The notes under the pieces were generated by a model, which ran no database searches, was not told the DNA's origin, and worked only from the letters and a program-made list of their open reading frames with translations. A program made the translations under genes and the position numbers. This document shows positions 16,062-25,768 of a DNA stretch of 64,000 nt, one piece after another. This stretch comes from an alpha proteobacterium HIMB59. Lineage in GTDB: Bacteria > Pseudomonadota > Alphaproteobacteria > HIMB59. The stretch covers positions 248,001 through 312,000 of the forward strand of contig CP003801.1 in assembly GCA_000299115.1 (NCBI GenBank), given 5' to 3'. Every line of letters begins with the position of its first letter. Within the stretch, counting starts at the first letter, position 1.

Positions 16062-16149
16062 ATTTATTTCCTTTAATTAAAATTCTTAATGCGTATTTTC
16101 TATATTATTGTGTCTATTTTGACAACTATTAGGCAATGGGGCTAATATA

Positions 16150-16935
16150 ATGGCTAATATTTTAAGTATTCAATCAACAGTATTGAATGATTTAGTGGGA
16201 AACCAAGCTGCTCGTTCAATTCTTCAACCTCGAAAACATAATCTAATTGAAGTTCCGACAATTATTCTTACATCACACAAAGGTCAAAAATCATCACTTC
16301 AACTCCATTCAAATGAATTAAATATTTCGAAGATTTTTGCTAACGCACGAACAACTTATAAGATTAAAAATAGTGATTTAACAATTATTGGCTATCTACC
16401 ATCGAAAAATTCTACAAAACATATAACCCATATCTTTAAAGCTCAAAGAAATATTCTACTTGATCCGGTTATTGGTGATATTGGAGTTGGAATGTATGTT
16501 AATGCTGATGTAGCAAAATATTTTCAAAAAATATTTGCTAAAACGAAATACCTTTCTGCAAATTTTTTTGAATGGGGGTTTTTAAATAAAAAAGATATCA
16601 ATCAATATCAATTTTCAGAGATCGTTAATGATTTAAAAAATTTCTGTTCTAAAAATAAATCTACTGTTTTAATAAGAAGTATTCCCAAAAAGAATGAACT
16701 CATTAATTTAATAGCCAGCCCAAAGGGAGCTTGGGGCATCACAACTCCTGAAATTAAATTTAAGTCTCGCTACCATGGTGCAGGCGATCTAACTACGGCC
16801 TTATTCGCTCATTATTTGACTCAAAAAATTTCAGAGAAAAAAATATTAGAGAATTTGACAAATGATATTTTTCAAATCATTTCAAAAAAAAGTATAAAGA
16901 ATAAATTTAAATCTAAGAGCTTAGATAGTCTTTGA
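16150..16935 (+). CDS. pdxY: pyridoxal kinase
   Basis: A 261-residue ribokinase-fold kinase, slightly short for PdxY (about 285). It begins ILSIQSTVLNDLVGNQAA, matching the substrate-binding start of pyridoxal kinases, then LDPVIGDIGVGMYVNAD and the catalytic glycine-rich HGAGDLTTALF, where the Asp is the base. It phosphorylates pyridoxal for PLP salvage, which would serve the aminotransferase at 12.5 kb among others. The C-terminus is lysine- and isoleucine-rich and overlaps the 3' end of the convergent asd gene by 23 bp. The alternative, hydroxymethylpyrimidine kinase, is unlikely because of the N-terminal motif. Confidence 0.85.
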   Translation: MANILSIQSTVLNDLVGNQAARSILQPRKHNLIEVPTIILTSHKGQKSSLQLHSNELNISKIFANARTTYKIKNSDLTIIGYLPSKNSTKHITHIFKAQRNILLDPVIGDIGVGMYVNADVAKYFQKIFAKTKYLSANFFEWGFLNKKDINQYQFSEIVNDLKNFCSKNKSTVLIRSIPKKNELINLIASPKGAWGITTPEIKFKSRYHGAGDLTTALFAHYLTQKISEKKILENLTNDIFQIISKKSIKNKFKSKSLDSL

Positions 16936-17944
16936 TTAGAAGTTCTGCAATTTGAACAGTATTAAGCGCAGCGCCTTTGCGTAAATTATCAGAAACACAC
17001 CAGAAGTTTAATCCGTTGGGTATAGTAGGGTCTCGACGAATACGGCTGACATAAACTGGATCCAAACCTGCTGACTCCACAGGGGTGACATATCCCTCAT
17101 CAGCGCGGTAATCAATCATTTTCAAACCAGGAGCAGATTTAAAAATTTCTCTTACTTGATCTTCTTCATAGTGTTTTTCAAATTCTAGGTTCACAGCCAA
17201 CGAGTGAGAAACGAATACGGGTACACGAACGCATGTTGCTGTTAACTCAATATTTTCATCAAGTATTTTTTTGGTTTCATTGTACATCTTCCACTCTTCT
17301 TTTGTTTGACCATCATCTAAAAAAACATCAATGTGTGGAATCACATTAAAAGCAATTTGCTTAGTAAACTTTTCTTTAACGACCGCTTCATTGGCATAAA
17401 TAGATTTAGTTTGATTAAATAACTCATCTGCAGCTTCTTTTCCTGCACCTGAAACAGATTGATAAGTTGATACAACAATTCTTTTAACTTTGAATTGCTC
17501 ATGAAGAGGCTTAACTGCAACTAACATCCCCATTGTCGAGCAATTAGGATTGGAGATGATATTTTTATTTCTAAAGTTTTTAAGAGCTTCCGGATTTACT
17601 TCCGCAATCACTAAAGGTACATCAGGATCTGTTCTAAAATGAGATGTGTTATCAATCACGATACAACCTTTTTTTGCTGCCTTAGGCGCAAACTCACTTG
17701 AAATCTTTGCGCCCGGTGAGAAAATTGCTATATCAGTATCAGAAAAATCATACTCGGCTAAATCACCAACAGTAATCGATTTGTTTTCGCCAAAATCAAT
17801 CGTGCTTCCCTTTGATCGAGAAGAGGCTAATGCCACTAAATCAGAATATTGAATTTCTCTTTCATCGATAATATCTAAAACTTCACGCCCAACATTTCCA
17901 GTTGCACCAACGACGGCTATTTTTGGTTTTTTGAGAGAAGCCAA
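16913..17944 (-). CDS. asd: aspartate-semialdehyde dehydrogenase
   Basis: A 343-residue enzyme reducing aspartyl phosphate to aspartate semialdehyde, the entry to lysine/diaminopimelate, threonine and methionine. It shows VVGATGNVGREVL for NADP, the catalytic cysteine in SNPNCSTMG, the SVSGAGKEA loop and RIRRDPTIPNGLNFW. It is the last gene of a minus-strand block reading rplS-leuC-leuD-leuB-asd, with a one-base gap to leuB, a layout common in Alphaproteobacteria. Its 3' end overlaps pdxY by 23 bp. DapF, which acts later in the diaminopimelate pathway, is at 24953. Confidence 0.95.
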   Translation of the reverse strand: MASLKKPKIAVVGATGNVGREVLDIIDEREIQYSDLVALASSRSKGSTIDFGENKSITVGDLAEYDFSDTDIAIFSPGAKISSEFAPKAAKKGCIVIDNTSHFRTDPDVPLVIAEVNPEALKNFRNKNIISNPNCSTMGMLVAVKPLHEQFKVKRIVVSTYQSVSGAGKEAADELFNQTKSIYANEAVVKEKFTKQIAFNVIPHIDVFLDDGQTKEEWKMYNETKKILDENIELTATCVRVPVFVSHSLAVNLEFEKHYEEDQVREIFKSAPGLKMIDYRADEGYVTPVESAGLDPVYVSRIRRDPTIPNGLNFWCVSDNLRKGAALNTVQIAELLIKDYLSS

Positions 17945-17945
17945 C

Positions 17946-19028
17946 TTAAATTCTTTCGATAATTAGATCACCCATTTTAGAGCAAGAAACGAGTGTTTGA
18001 TTTTCATTCGTATAAATATCTCCAGTTCGAAAACCTTCAGATAAAACTTTTTGAACAGCGCCTTCAACTTTGTCAGATAATTCTGACTGATTTAAGTTGT
18101 ATTTTAACATCATAGACAAACTTAAAATGGTAGCGATCGGATTAGCCTTATCTTGACCAGCGATATCAGGAGCACTTCCATGGACAGGTTCAAATAAACC
18201 ATGTCTTTTGCCATTATTTTCTGCTCCTAAAGAAGCAGAAGGTAGCATACCAAGAGAGCCAGTTAGCATCGCAGCACAATCACTTAACAGATCTCCAAAT
18301 AAATTGTCCGTAACAATTACATCAAACTGCTTAGGATTACGCACAAGTTGCATCGCACAATTATCAGCTAACATATTCTCTAACTGAACATCGGAAAAAT
18401 CTTGATGGGTGTCTTTAACTACTTGTCTCCAAAGTACGCCTGTTTCCATCACATTTGCTTTTTCAACAGAAGTAACTTTGTTATTTCTTTTTCTTGCTAA
18501 ATCAAAAGCTACGCGAGCAATACGATCAATTTCATAATCATAGTAAACTTGAGTATCAACAGCTTTTTTGCCATCAGAAGTATCTTCAATACCACGAGGC
18601 TGGCCAAAATAAACTCCGCCTGTCAGTTCACGAACAATCATAATATCAAGGTTGCTAACAACCTCGTCCTTTAATGTGGATGCAGATGCCAATGCTTCAA
18701 ATACTAGTGCGGGTCGAAGGTTTGCAAATAATTCTAATTCTTTTCTTAATCCTAACAGTCCTGCTTCAGGTCTTTTAGAACGTTCAACATTATCCCATTT
18801 AGAACCACCCACAGCACCAAGCAAAATTGCATCTGATTGTTTAGCTTTTTCTAAGACTTCTGGAGTTAAAGGCTCTCCATTTGCATCATAAGATGCTCCG
18901 CCCACTAACTCTTTTTCATAAGTTGCATCTAAACCTTGCTCATTTAGTTTATCTATTACTCGAATAGCTTGATCTGCTACTTCAACACCAATGCCATCAC
19001 CAGGAAGAACTAAAATTTTAGAACTCAT
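17946..19028 (-). CDS. leuB: 3-isopropylmalate dehydrogenase
   Basis: A 360-residue NAD-dependent dehydrogenase that oxidatively decarboxylates 3-isopropylmalate in leucine synthesis. Motifs include LPGDGIGVEV at the start, LLGAVGGSKWDN, the substrate loop with GLLGLRKELELFANLRP, RELTGGVYFG, and the metal/NAD sites VTDNLFGDLLSDCAAML and FEPVHGSAPDIAGQDKANP. The length equals the family norm. It lies directly after leuD with no gap, and asd follows one base later. Confidence 0.96.
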   Translation of the reverse strand: MSSKILVLPGDGIGVEVADQAIRVIDKLNEQGLDATYEKELVGGASYDANGEPLTPEVLEKAKQSDAILLGAVGGSKWDNVERSKRPEAGLLGLRKELELFANLRPALVFEALASASTLKDEVVSNLDIMIVRELTGGVYFGQPRGIEDTSDGKKAVDTQVYYDYEIDRIARVAFDLARKRNNKVTSVEKANVMETGVLWRQVVKDTHQDFSDVQLENMLADNCAMQLVRNPKQFDVIVTDNLFGDLLSDCAAMLTGSLGMLPSASLGAENNGKRHGLFEPVHGSAPDIAGQDKANPIATILSLSMMLKYNLNQSELSDKVEGAVQKVLSEGFRTGDIYTNENQTLVSCSKMGDLIIERI

Positions 19029-19637
19029 TTATAAATCTCCAAATAACCAAGGCTTTTGATTTTTTTTATCAGTTTCATAAGAAGCAATATCTTCTTTGTA
19101 GCCAAGGGTAATGCCTATGTCATCTAAACCTTGTAACAGTCTTTCTTTTCGATGATCTTCTATCTCAAAATTAATAGAATGATTTCCAACCTGAATGGAT
19201 TGATTAGGCAAATCAATATTAAATTCTAATTGGCTTCCAGCTGCACTCATAAGTCGATCTAACTCTTTGGCTTTAACAACTATGGGCAGAATTCCATTTT
19301 GAAAACAATTATTATAAAAAATATCCGCAAAACTCGTTGAAATTACGCAACGAATACCAAAATCCTTCAAAGACCAAGGGGCATGCTCTCTACTTGATCC
19401 GCAACCAAAGTTATCACCCGCTACTAAAATTTTAGACTGATCATAGGGTTTAGTATTAAGGACAAAATCCTCAATCAACTTTCCCTCAGTGTCGTATCTC
19501 ATTTCATAAAAAAGACTGACACCTAATCCTGTTCTTTTTATTGTCTTTAAGAACTGCTTTGGAATGATCATATCAGTATCGATATTAACTATTGGTAATG
19601 GTGCGGCGATACCTTGAAGTGTTGTAAATTTATCCAT
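19029..19637 (-). CDS. leuD: 3-isopropylmalate dehydratase small subunit
   Basis: A 202-residue swivelling subunit of isopropylmalate isomerase, pairing with LeuC. It contains [13 protein letters not shown] at the start and the substrate-loop motif [12 protein letters not shown], followed by [17 protein letters not shown]. Length is typical for proteobacterial LeuD. Its ATG shares one base with the leuC stop, so the subunits are translationally coupled. Confidence 0.96.
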   Translation of the reverse strand: MDKFTTLQGIAAPLPIVNIDTDMIIPKQFLKTIKRTGLGVSLFYEMRYDTEGKLIEDFVLNTKPYDQSKILVAGDNFGCGSSREHAPWSLKDFGIRCVISTSFADIFYNNCFQNGILPIVVKAKELDRLMSAAGSQLEFNIDLPNQSIQVGNHSINFEIEDHRKERLLQGLDDIGITLGYKEDIASYETDKKNQKPWLFGDL

Positions 19638-21046
19638 TATGAAAAATCTCTAATGTCGGCGATATTGCCTTTGATTGCTGATGCTGCAGCTAACTCGGGG
19701 CTCATTAAATGTGTTCGGCCCCCTCGACCTTGACGACCTTCAAAATTTCTATTGGATGTTGATGCACAACGCTCTCCGGGTTTTAATTGATCAGGATTCA
19801 TACCTAAACACATAGAGCATCCTGCCTCTCTCCATTCAAATCCTGCATCTTTTAAAATAGTATCAAGACCTTCTTCTTCGGCTTGTTTTTTTACTAAGCC
19901 TGAACCAGGAACAATCATTGCCTGAATATGAGAGGCAATTTTTTTATCTTTAACGATGGTTGCAACTTTACGAAGATCTTCAATTCGACCGTTCGTACAA
20001 GAGCCAATAAATATTTTATCAAGTTTGATATCGGTCATTTTAGTACCAGGCTTTAATCCCATGTAATCTAGAGAACGTTCAATACTTTTCTTTTTATTTT
20101 CTGACTTTGCACTATCAGGGCTTGGAACAATTCCATTAACAGCAATAACATCTTCAGGGCTTGTGCCCCACGTAACCATAGGGTCAATCTCTGAGCTATT
20201 GATGACGATTTCATGATCATAGTGCGCATCATTATCAGAAGGAAGCGAAGACCAATACTCAACGGCTTGATCCCAATGAGAGTCTTTTGGAGCATAAGGT
20301 CTTCCTTTGATATAATCAAAAGTAGTTTGATCAGGAGAGATTAATCCTGCTCTTGCACCCGCTTCGATGCTCATATTGCAAATCGTCATTCGAGCTTCCA
20401 TGGATAAACTTTGAACAGAGCTACCGGCGTATTCAATAACGTGGCCTGTTCCACCCGCAGTCCCAATTTGACCTATTATATAAAGAATAAGATCTTTTGA
20501 ATTCACACCAAAGGGGAGCTCTCCATTTACAGAAATTCTCATATTTTTCGCAGGATTTTGAACAATTGTCTGGGTTGCGAGGACATGTTCAACTTCACTT
20601 GTGCCAATTCCAAAAGCCAGAGCGCCGAAAGCGCCATGAGTAGAAGTGTGACTGTCACCACAGACAATGGTCATGCCTGGTTGAGTGATACCTTGCTCTG
20701 GGCCGATGATATGGACTATTCCTTGTCTTTGATCCATTAAATCAAAATACTGGATGCCATGCTCTTTTGTATTTTGGGCTAATGTCTCAACTTGAATTTT
20801 ACTTTGAGGATCTTCGATATTTTGACGGTTAATTGTAGGAACATTGTGATCTGCAACTGCTATCGTTGCATCTGGACGATGAACAGATCGATTAGCAATT
20901 TTTAACCCTTCAAACGCCTGAGGGCTAGTGACCTCATGTACCAAATGTCTATCAATGTAAAGCAAACTTGTTCCATCATCTCTTTGACGAACCAGATGAT
21001 CAGACCAAATTTTATCGAATAATGTTTTTGGGCTTTGATTGCTCAA
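19637..21046 (-). CDS. leuC: 3-isopropylmalate dehydratase large subunit
   Basis: The aconitase-family subunit that carries the [4Fe-4S] cluster. Ligand cysteines are seen in [11 protein letters not shown] and in [13 protein letters not shown], with [13 protein letters not shown] for substrate binding. I place the start at a TTG (21046) giving [14 protein letters not shown] and 469 residues, which matches the family. The longer frame from an ATG at 21094 would add 16 unconserved residues inside rplS. No clear Shine-Dalgarno precedes the TTG, which lies 7 bp after the rplS stop, so coupling to rplS translation is likely. It acts with LeuD in leucine synthesis. Confidence 0.93.
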   Translation of the reverse strand: MSNQSPKTLFDKIWSDHLVRQRDDGTSLLYIDRHLVHEVTSPQAFEGLKIANRSVHRPDATIAVADHNVPTINRQNIEDPQSKIQVETLAQNTKEHGIQYFDLMDQRQGIVHIIGPEQGITQPGMTIVCGDSHTSTHGAFGALAFGIGTSEVEHVLATQTIVQNPAKNMRISVNGELPFGVNSKDLILYIIGQIGTAGGTGHVIEYAGSSVQSLSMEARMTICNMSIEAGARAGLISPDQTTFDYIKGRPYAPKDSHWDQAVEYWSSLPSDNDAHYDHEIVINSSEIDPMVTWGTSPEDVIAVNGIVPSPDSAKSENKKKSIERSLDYMGLKPGTKMTDIKLDKIFIGSCTNGRIEDLRKVATIVKDKKIASHIQAMIVPGSGLVKKQAEEEGLDTILKDAGFEWREAGCSMCLGMNPDQLKPGERCASTSNRNFEGRQGRGGRTHLMSPELAAASAIKGNIADIRDFS

Positions 21047-21053
21047 GATTAAA

Positions 21054-21647
21054 TTAGTTTTTAGCTTCAGGTTCCTCAGCAGGAGCTTCTTCACTTGCAG
21101 CTGGCGCCTCTTCTGGAGCGGCTGGAGCTTCTTCTTTTGCTTCTTCTTGAGGAGCGGCTTCTACTTTTTCTTCAACAGCTACAGGAGCCTCTTCCACTGA
21201 TGGTGTTTCTTCGGCTGGCTGTTCTTCGGGAGCTGCCTCAACATCTTTGATAGTAGAAATATATTGATCATCATCATATGAACGACCATCAGTTCTTTCT
21301 GCAATTCTTGCTTTCTTACCTGATAGTTCTCTTAAGTAATAAAGTTTAGCTCTTCTAACATCGCCAACTTTAATTCTTTCAATTGAATCAATAACGTTAC
21401 TATAAAGTGGAAAAACTCTTTCTACACCTTCACCGCTTGAAATTTTTCTAACAGTAAAAGAAGAATTTAATCCGTTGTTTTTCTTTCCAATACATACGCC
21501 TTGGAAAGCCTGAACTCTTTCTTTGTTTCCTTCTTTAATTTTAACATTCACTTTAACAGTGTCACCAGGTGCGAAATCTGTAACTTTAGAATTTTTTAAA
21601 ATTTGTTGAATTTGAGATTGTTCGTAATTTTTAATTATTTCATTCAT
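21054..21647 (-). CDS. rplS: 50S ribosomal protein L19 with a long acidic C-terminal tail
   Basis: The N-terminal 110 or so residues are normal bacterial L19: [47 protein letters not shown] and [18 protein letters not shown]. After about residue 125 comes a low-complexity tail of roughly 65 residues rich in Ala, Glu and Pro. Part of it ([17 protein letters not shown]) is identical to the S16 tail encoded 1.9 kb upstream in the operon. The start chosen is ATG at 21647 because GGAG lies 6 bases before it; an upstream ATG at 21659 overlaps that site. L19 sits at the subunit interface; the tail's role is unknown. Confidence 0.93.
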   Translation of the reverse strand: MNEIIKNYEQSQIQQILKNSKVTDFAPGDTVKVNVKIKEGNKERVQAFQGVCIGKKNNGLNSSFTVRKISSGEGVERVFPLYSNVIDSIERIKVGDVRRAKLYYLRELSGKKARIAERTDGRSYDDDQYISTIKDVEAAPEEQPAEETPSVEEAPVAVEEKVEAAPQEEAKEEAPAAPEEAPAASEEAPAEEPEAKN

Positions 21648-21696
21648 GTTATGCTCCATCCAATACTAAATGTGGGTGGTATTAGAGCCCGATATA

Positions 21697-22422
21697 TTAC
21701 TCATTTTTGCTTTTTTTTAAATAGTTTTTCATTAAATCAGGTCTATTTTTTTGTGTATTTTTCAAGGAGTTTTGCTTTTTCCAAGCCTCAATCTCTCCAT
21801 GATGGCCATTTGTTAAAACTGCGGGGACTTCATAGGGTTGATTATCCGGTCCTATCCATGGGTTAGGCCTTGTGAACTGGTCGTGCTCCAATAAGTCATC
21901 ATAAAAAGACTCCTTTAAATGAGTATCCTGGTTTCCTAGCACTTCCGGTTGCAGTCTGATAAATGACTCCATAAATAGAAGGGAGGCTACTTCTCCCCCA
22001 TTAAGAACAACATCGCTCACTGAAAGTTCTTCAAACTCATAATAATCTATGACTCGTTGATCAATTCCTTCATAACGACCATTGAGTAAAATAAAATTCA
22101 TTTGGTCTTTGTTTTCCTCTAAATAATTTTGCGTCAAAGACTTTCCCTTAGCTGAAAAACAAATTTTTTTAAAATTTTTGATGTCTGAGGAGGAAAAATT
22201 TTTCTCTATTGCACTAGAGATGATATCTGGTCGAAGAACCATCCCCGCTCCTCCACTAAAAGGTTTATCATCTACTGAGTTAGCAGATAGTTCACTATAA
22301 TCTCTAATATTGATTGTATTAACTTCGAATAATTTTTTTTGAAAAGCCTTGCCAATTAAACCCACATTTAAAATGGAAGGAAAGCTTTCAGGAAATAAAG
22401 TTAGAACATGAAAAGTAATCAT
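21697..22422 (-). CDS. trmD: tRNA (guanine-N1)-methyltransferase TrmD
   Basis: A 241-residue SPOUT methyltransferase that makes m1G37 in tRNAs for Leu, Pro and Arg, preventing frameshifting. It has FHVLTLFPESF at the start and the knot motifs LLNGRYEGIDQRV and SVSDVVLNGGEVA, then DQFTRPNPW and VLTNGHHGEIEAW. Lengths and motifs are standard. Its start shares one base with the end of rimM, and rplS follows, the classic rpsP-rimM-trmD-rplS order. Confidence 0.96.
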   Translation of the reverse strand: MITFHVLTLFPESFPSILNVGLIGKAFQKKLFEVNTINIRDYSELSANSVDDKPFSGGAGMVLRPDIISSAIEKNFSSSDIKNFKKICFSAKGKSLTQNYLEENKDQMNFILLNGRYEGIDQRVIDYYEFEELSVSDVVLNGGEVASLLFMESFIRLQPEVLGNQDTHLKESFYDDLLEHDQFTRPNPWIGPDNQPYEVPAVLTNGHHGEIEAWKKQNSLKNTQKNRPDLMKNYLKKSKNE

Positions 22423-22916
22423 TAAGATTTAATAGTAATTCTTTTTTCTTTAATATCGACTTTAGGAAAATTAGTTTCTGTGAATCGAAAAAATTCTTTT
22501 TTAGAGCTTTTAATAAAATAAATTTCTAAAAGATCTCCTGCTCCAAAATTGACTACAGAGGCCACTTTACCAACAATTTCATTTTGTTGATCAACTACTT
22601 CTAAACCCTCTAAATCATGAAAATAAAATTCATTTTCTTCTGTCGGTGATAGTTTTTCTTTTTGAAGATATATGTATTTATTAACATAACCCTCTACTTG
22701 AGAACGATCAGTAATATTGTTGATTGTAACTAAAGGGCTTTTCTTATCAAAAGATACTAGTTTGACATTGATGGTCGTCTCATCTTCCAAATAAAATTTT
22801 TGAAACTTATTTATATCTCGATTGTCGTTTAAAAAACAATGAAGCCTCAGCAGGCCCTTGGTTCCCTTAGGCCTGCCGATTTTACCAACTTGAATAAAAT
22901 TATCTAATAAAGACAA
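22422..22916 (-). CDS. rimM: ribosome maturation factor RimM
   Basis: A 164-residue 16S rRNA processing factor. The RimM domain starts VGKIGRPKGTKGLLRL and the PRC-barrel follows with YFHDLEGLEVVDQQNEIVGKV and NFGAGDLLEI. RimM binds S19 and helps assemble the 30S head. It is 10 bp after rpsP and one base overlaps trmD. Confidence 0.93.
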   Translation of the reverse strand: MSLLDNFIQVGKIGRPKGTKGLLRLHCFLNDNRDINKFQKFYLEDETTINVKLVSFDKKSPLVTINNITDRSQVEGYVNKYIYLQKEKLSPTEENEFYFHDLEGLEVVDQQNEIVGKVASVVNFGAGDLLEIYFIKSSKKEFFRFTETNFPKVDIKEKRITIKS

Positions 22917-22926
22917 GAGAAATTAC

Positions 22927-23490
22927 TTATTCTTTAGGTTGTTCCTCTTCTGCTGCCGCTTCTGGCTCTGCTGGAGCTTCTTCACTTGCAGCGGGTGCCT
23001 CTTCAGGGGCAGCAGGAGTTTCTTCCGCTACTGCTTCAGCCTCTGGTGCCGCTTCTGTTTGAGGTTGCTCCTCTGCTGCAGGCTCTTCAGCTGGCTTTTC
23101 TGCCTCTGCTTTTGCTGCTTCAGCTGCGGCTTTCGCCTCCTCTTCAGCTTTTAGTGCAGCTTCTTCTTTTGCTTTAATTCTTTCTTGGGCTTTTGCTTTT
23201 GGTAAGTGTTTTTTTGTTTTCTCAGTAATTTTAGGAGCTTCCATCATTCCCAAATCAGCTAAAATTCTTTGCACTCTATCAGTGGGTTGTGCTCCTACTT
23301 TTAACCAATGTTCAGCACGCTCCTTACTTATAACGACTCTTTCCTTATGATCTTTTGGGACCATCGGATTAAAGTTTCCAATCTTCTCAATGAAGTTACC
23401 ATCACGTGGTGCTCTTTCGTCTGCAATTACTATTCTATAGAAAGGTCTCTTTTTAGAGCCTCCTCTTGCTAGTCTTATTTTTGTTGCCAT
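22927..23490 (-). CDS. rpsP: 30S ribosomal protein S16 with a long acidic C-terminal tail
   Basis: Residues 1-80 are canonical S16: [34 protein letters not shown], and [14 protein letters not shown]. The family usually ends near 80-110 residues; this protein has 187. After a basic linker ([20 protein letters not shown]) comes about 85 residues of Ala/Glu/Pro repeats ending EEEQPKE. The tail shares [17 protein letters not shown] with L19 of the same operon and an exact 20-base DNA match (22973-22992 versus 21082-21101). A GGAGA Shine-Dalgarno (AAAGGAGAAATC) precedes ATG. Confidence 0.94.
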   Translation of the reverse strand: MATKIRLARGGSKKRPFYRIVIADERAPRDGNFIEKIGNFNPMVPKDHKERVVISKERAEHWLKVGAQPTDRVQRILADLGMMEAPKITEKTKKHLPKAKAQERIKAKEEAALKAEEEAKAAAEAAKAEAEKPAEEPAAEEQPQTEAAPEAEAVAEETPAAPEEAPAASEEAPAEPEAAAEEEQPKE

Positions 23491-23508
23491 GATTTCTCCT
23501 TTCTTATT

Positions 23509-24861
23509 TTATTCAATCGTTGGCATTTGGTTCCCACCTAAAAGATTTTTAATCTTGTTAGCGAAACCAGGTTTTTGAGCTTGTTTCATCATTTTTTTAG
23601 TTTGCTCAAATTGTTTAAGAAGTCTGTTGACTTCATGAACCTGTCTTCCAGAGCCCGAGGCTATTCTTCTCTTTCGGGATGCTTTTAAAATATCGGGATC
23701 AGAACGTTCTTGTTTAGTCATTGATCGTATTATTGCAATTTGATGATCGATAATTTTCTCATCGAAATCTGCATTTTCCATCATGCTTTTAATTTTCCCA
23801 ACACCTGGCATATAGGACATTAAGCCAGACATGCCGCCCATTTTTTTCATTTGTAAAAATTGTTTTAGCATTCCCTCCATATTAAATTTTCCGCTCATCA
23901 TTTGCGCTTGGAGGTTTTCCATTTCCTTGTTATCAAAATCTTTTTGTGCTTTTTCTACTAAGGAAACCACATCGCCCATTCCTAATATTCTGGAGGCTAT
24001 GCGATCAGGATGGAATACTTCAAAATCTGTAATATTTTCTCCGGATCCAAAGAAACGAATTGGCAATCCTGTTTGATATTTCGCTGAGAGGGCAACACCC
24101 CCTCTAGGATCAGCATCAAGTCTCGTAAGAATAAAACCCGTCAGTGGGGCCGTTTGATGAAAAGCCTCAACAACACTTAATGCTTGTTGACCCATCATAG
24201 AATCAAGAACAAGAAGATTTTCTTGGGGCTTTGCTAATTCATAAATAGTTTTGAGTTCTATAAGTAATTCTTCATCGGTACTAATTCTACCTGAGGTATC
24301 AATAATAAGTATGTCAGAGAGGAGCTTTTCACTTTGGTTGAGAGCGGTTTGAACAATGTCTTTTACATCTTCACTAGAGGGTTCAATAAATTGAATATTA
24401 TTTTTTTGGGCTAATACTCTTAATTGCTCAATCGCCGCTGGTCTTCTTAAGTCAGTAGATACTAGGGAGACTGTTTTATTAAGAGTGTTTTGACAATAAT
24501 GTGCCAACTTCGCAATTGAGGTAGTTTTACCAGCACCTTGCAGACCGCACATTAAAAACACGGAAGGTTTGTTTTTGAAATTTAATTCACTACTTTGACT
24601 GCCTAAAATTTCGGTTAACTCATCACTAACAATTTTAATAATTTGCTGACCAGGCTGAACATTTTCGATTACTTTTTGCCCAAGAGCTTTTTCTTGAATA
24701 TTTTTGATGAGATCTTTGGAAACTTTTAATGAAACATCTGCCTCTAGTAACGCGACTCGCACTTCACGAAGGGTTGTGTCTAAATCCTTTTCGGTAATAG
24801 CTCCCTTATTAGAGAGGCCTTGGAATATCCCTGTAATTTTATTTGTTATATTTTCTAGCAT
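23509..24861 (-). CDS. ffh: signal recognition particle protein Ffh
   Basis: A 450-residue SRP54 GTPase that binds 4.5S RNA and signal sequences and docks with FtsY. The N domain is followed by the G domain with GLQGAGKTTSIAKLA, STDLRRPAAIEQL, IDTSGR and TRLDADPRGG, and a methionine-rich M domain (FLQMKKMGGMSGLMSYMPG). It is the first gene of the translation operon, 18 bp ahead of rpsP. FtsY is encoded divergently 2.1 kb away, so both halves of the targeting pathway lie together. No 4.5S RNA gene was recognised here. Confidence 0.96.
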   Translation of the reverse strand: MLENITNKITGIFQGLSNKGAITEKDLDTTLREVRVALLEADVSLKVSKDLIKNIQEKALGQKVIENVQPGQQIIKIVSDELTEILGSQSSELNFKNKPSVFLMCGLQGAGKTTSIAKLAHYCQNTLNKTVSLVSTDLRRPAAIEQLRVLAQKNNIQFIEPSSEDVKDIVQTALNQSEKLLSDILIIDTSGRISTDEELLIELKTIYELAKPQENLLVLDSMMGQQALSVVEAFHQTAPLTGFILTRLDADPRGGVALSAKYQTGLPIRFFGSGENITDFEVFHPDRIASRILGMGDVVSLVEKAQKDFDNKEMENLQAQMMSGKFNMEGMLKQFLQMKKMGGMSGLMSYMPGVGKIKSMMENADFDEKIIDHQIAIIRSMTKQERSDPDILKASRKRRIASGSGRQVHEVNRLLKQFEQTKKMMKQAQKPGFANKIKNLLGGNQMPTIE

Positions 24862-24952
24862 TCAAAAAATAAAAAAAATCGACGGATGAAACTCATCGGT
24901 CGACTAATTTTTTCTTTATTAACGAGTGGTTTTATATCACTATAGCCGCTCA

Positions 24953-25768
24953 ATGAAAATACCTTTTATTAAAGCTCACGGGGCAGGGAATGATTTTGTC
25001 ATTATCGATAAAAACGTTGATATCATTAGAAAGTCAAAAAAGATGATCAAAAAACTCTGTGATCGAAGGTTTGGCATTGGCTGCGATCAGTTAATTTTGT
25101 TAAAGCAATTAGGGCAATATCATCAAGTGTTCTTTTACAACTCAGATGGGTCTCTTGGAAAAAACTGTGGGAATGGGCTTCGCTGTGCCTACAAATATCT
25201 GACAGAAATTAAAAAAAAGAAAAACGTTGTCATTAAGAGCCAAAAGTTTCTTCATTACGGTAAAAAAATTGGCAAAGAGTATCATATTAACGTGGGTGAG
25301 ATTTCCCTAGATTGGAAAAAAATTCCATTAAGTAAAAAAATGGAAACACAAAATCTCCAGTTTAAGAAAATTAAAATACCAGGGGTTATTAAAATTATGA
25401 CAGCTAATATTGGCAATCCTCATTGTGTTGTCTTAGTCAAAAATATTCAATCGATTAATCTAGAGGTGCTTGGCCCCCAATTAGTAAGCCATGCTTATTT
25501 CCCCGAACAAGCAAATATTACTTTTGTTCAAAAACTAAATAATAAATTAGTAAAAGTTTTATTTTGGGAAAGAGGAGGAGGTCACACACTGGCTTGTGGT
25601 TCTGGGACCTGTGCTACAGCTTTTGTTCTTCATCATAACCATTATGTTGGCTCTAAAATTAAAGTTTTAACTGAACAGTCACAGTTAGAAACCGAAGTAG
25701 AAAATAAAATGGTTTCCTTAAAGGGACCAGCAGAGATTGTTTATCACTCCACCATTAACCTCGCATGA
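24953..25768 (+). CDS. dapF: diaminopimelate epimerase
   Basis: A 271-residue cofactor-free racemase converting LL- to meso-diaminopimelate for lysine and peptidoglycan. The two catalytic cysteines are in KNCGNGLRC and TLACGSGTC, and IKAHGAGNDFVIID starts the protein. Two small departures from the norm are GGGHTLACG, where Glu is usual at the His, and SDGSLGKNCGNG. The start is ATG 24953 because the homology begins at MKIPF; an upstream GTG at 24926 only adds MVLYHYSRS. It is first in a dapF-mtaB-ftsY-yciB operon and overlaps mtaB by 4 bp. Confidence 0.92.
   Translation: MKIPFIKAHGAGNDFVIIDKNVDIIRKSKKMIKKLCDRRFGIGCDQLILLKQLGQYHQVFFYNSDGSLGKNCGNGLRCAYKYLTEIKKKKNVVIKSQKFLHYGKKIGKEYHINVGEISLDWKKIPLSKKMETQNLQFKKIKIPGVIKIMTANIGNPHCVVLVKNIQSINLEVLGPQLVSHAYFPEQANITFVQKLNNKLVKVLFWERGGGHTLACGSGTCATAFVLHHNHYVGSKIKVLTEQSQLETEVENKMVSLKGPAEIVYHSTINLA

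Noticed and set aside
22939-23177. Cys/Leu-rich ORFs opposite the rpsP tail
   Set aside because: They are the complementary reading of the Ala/Glu/Pro codons of the S16 tail; composition explains them fully.
24862-24952. 4.5S RNA gene between ffh and dapF
   Set aside because: The 91-bp gap lacks the conserved SRP RNA core (GGUCAGG/GGAAGCAGCC), so no RNA gene can be claimed.
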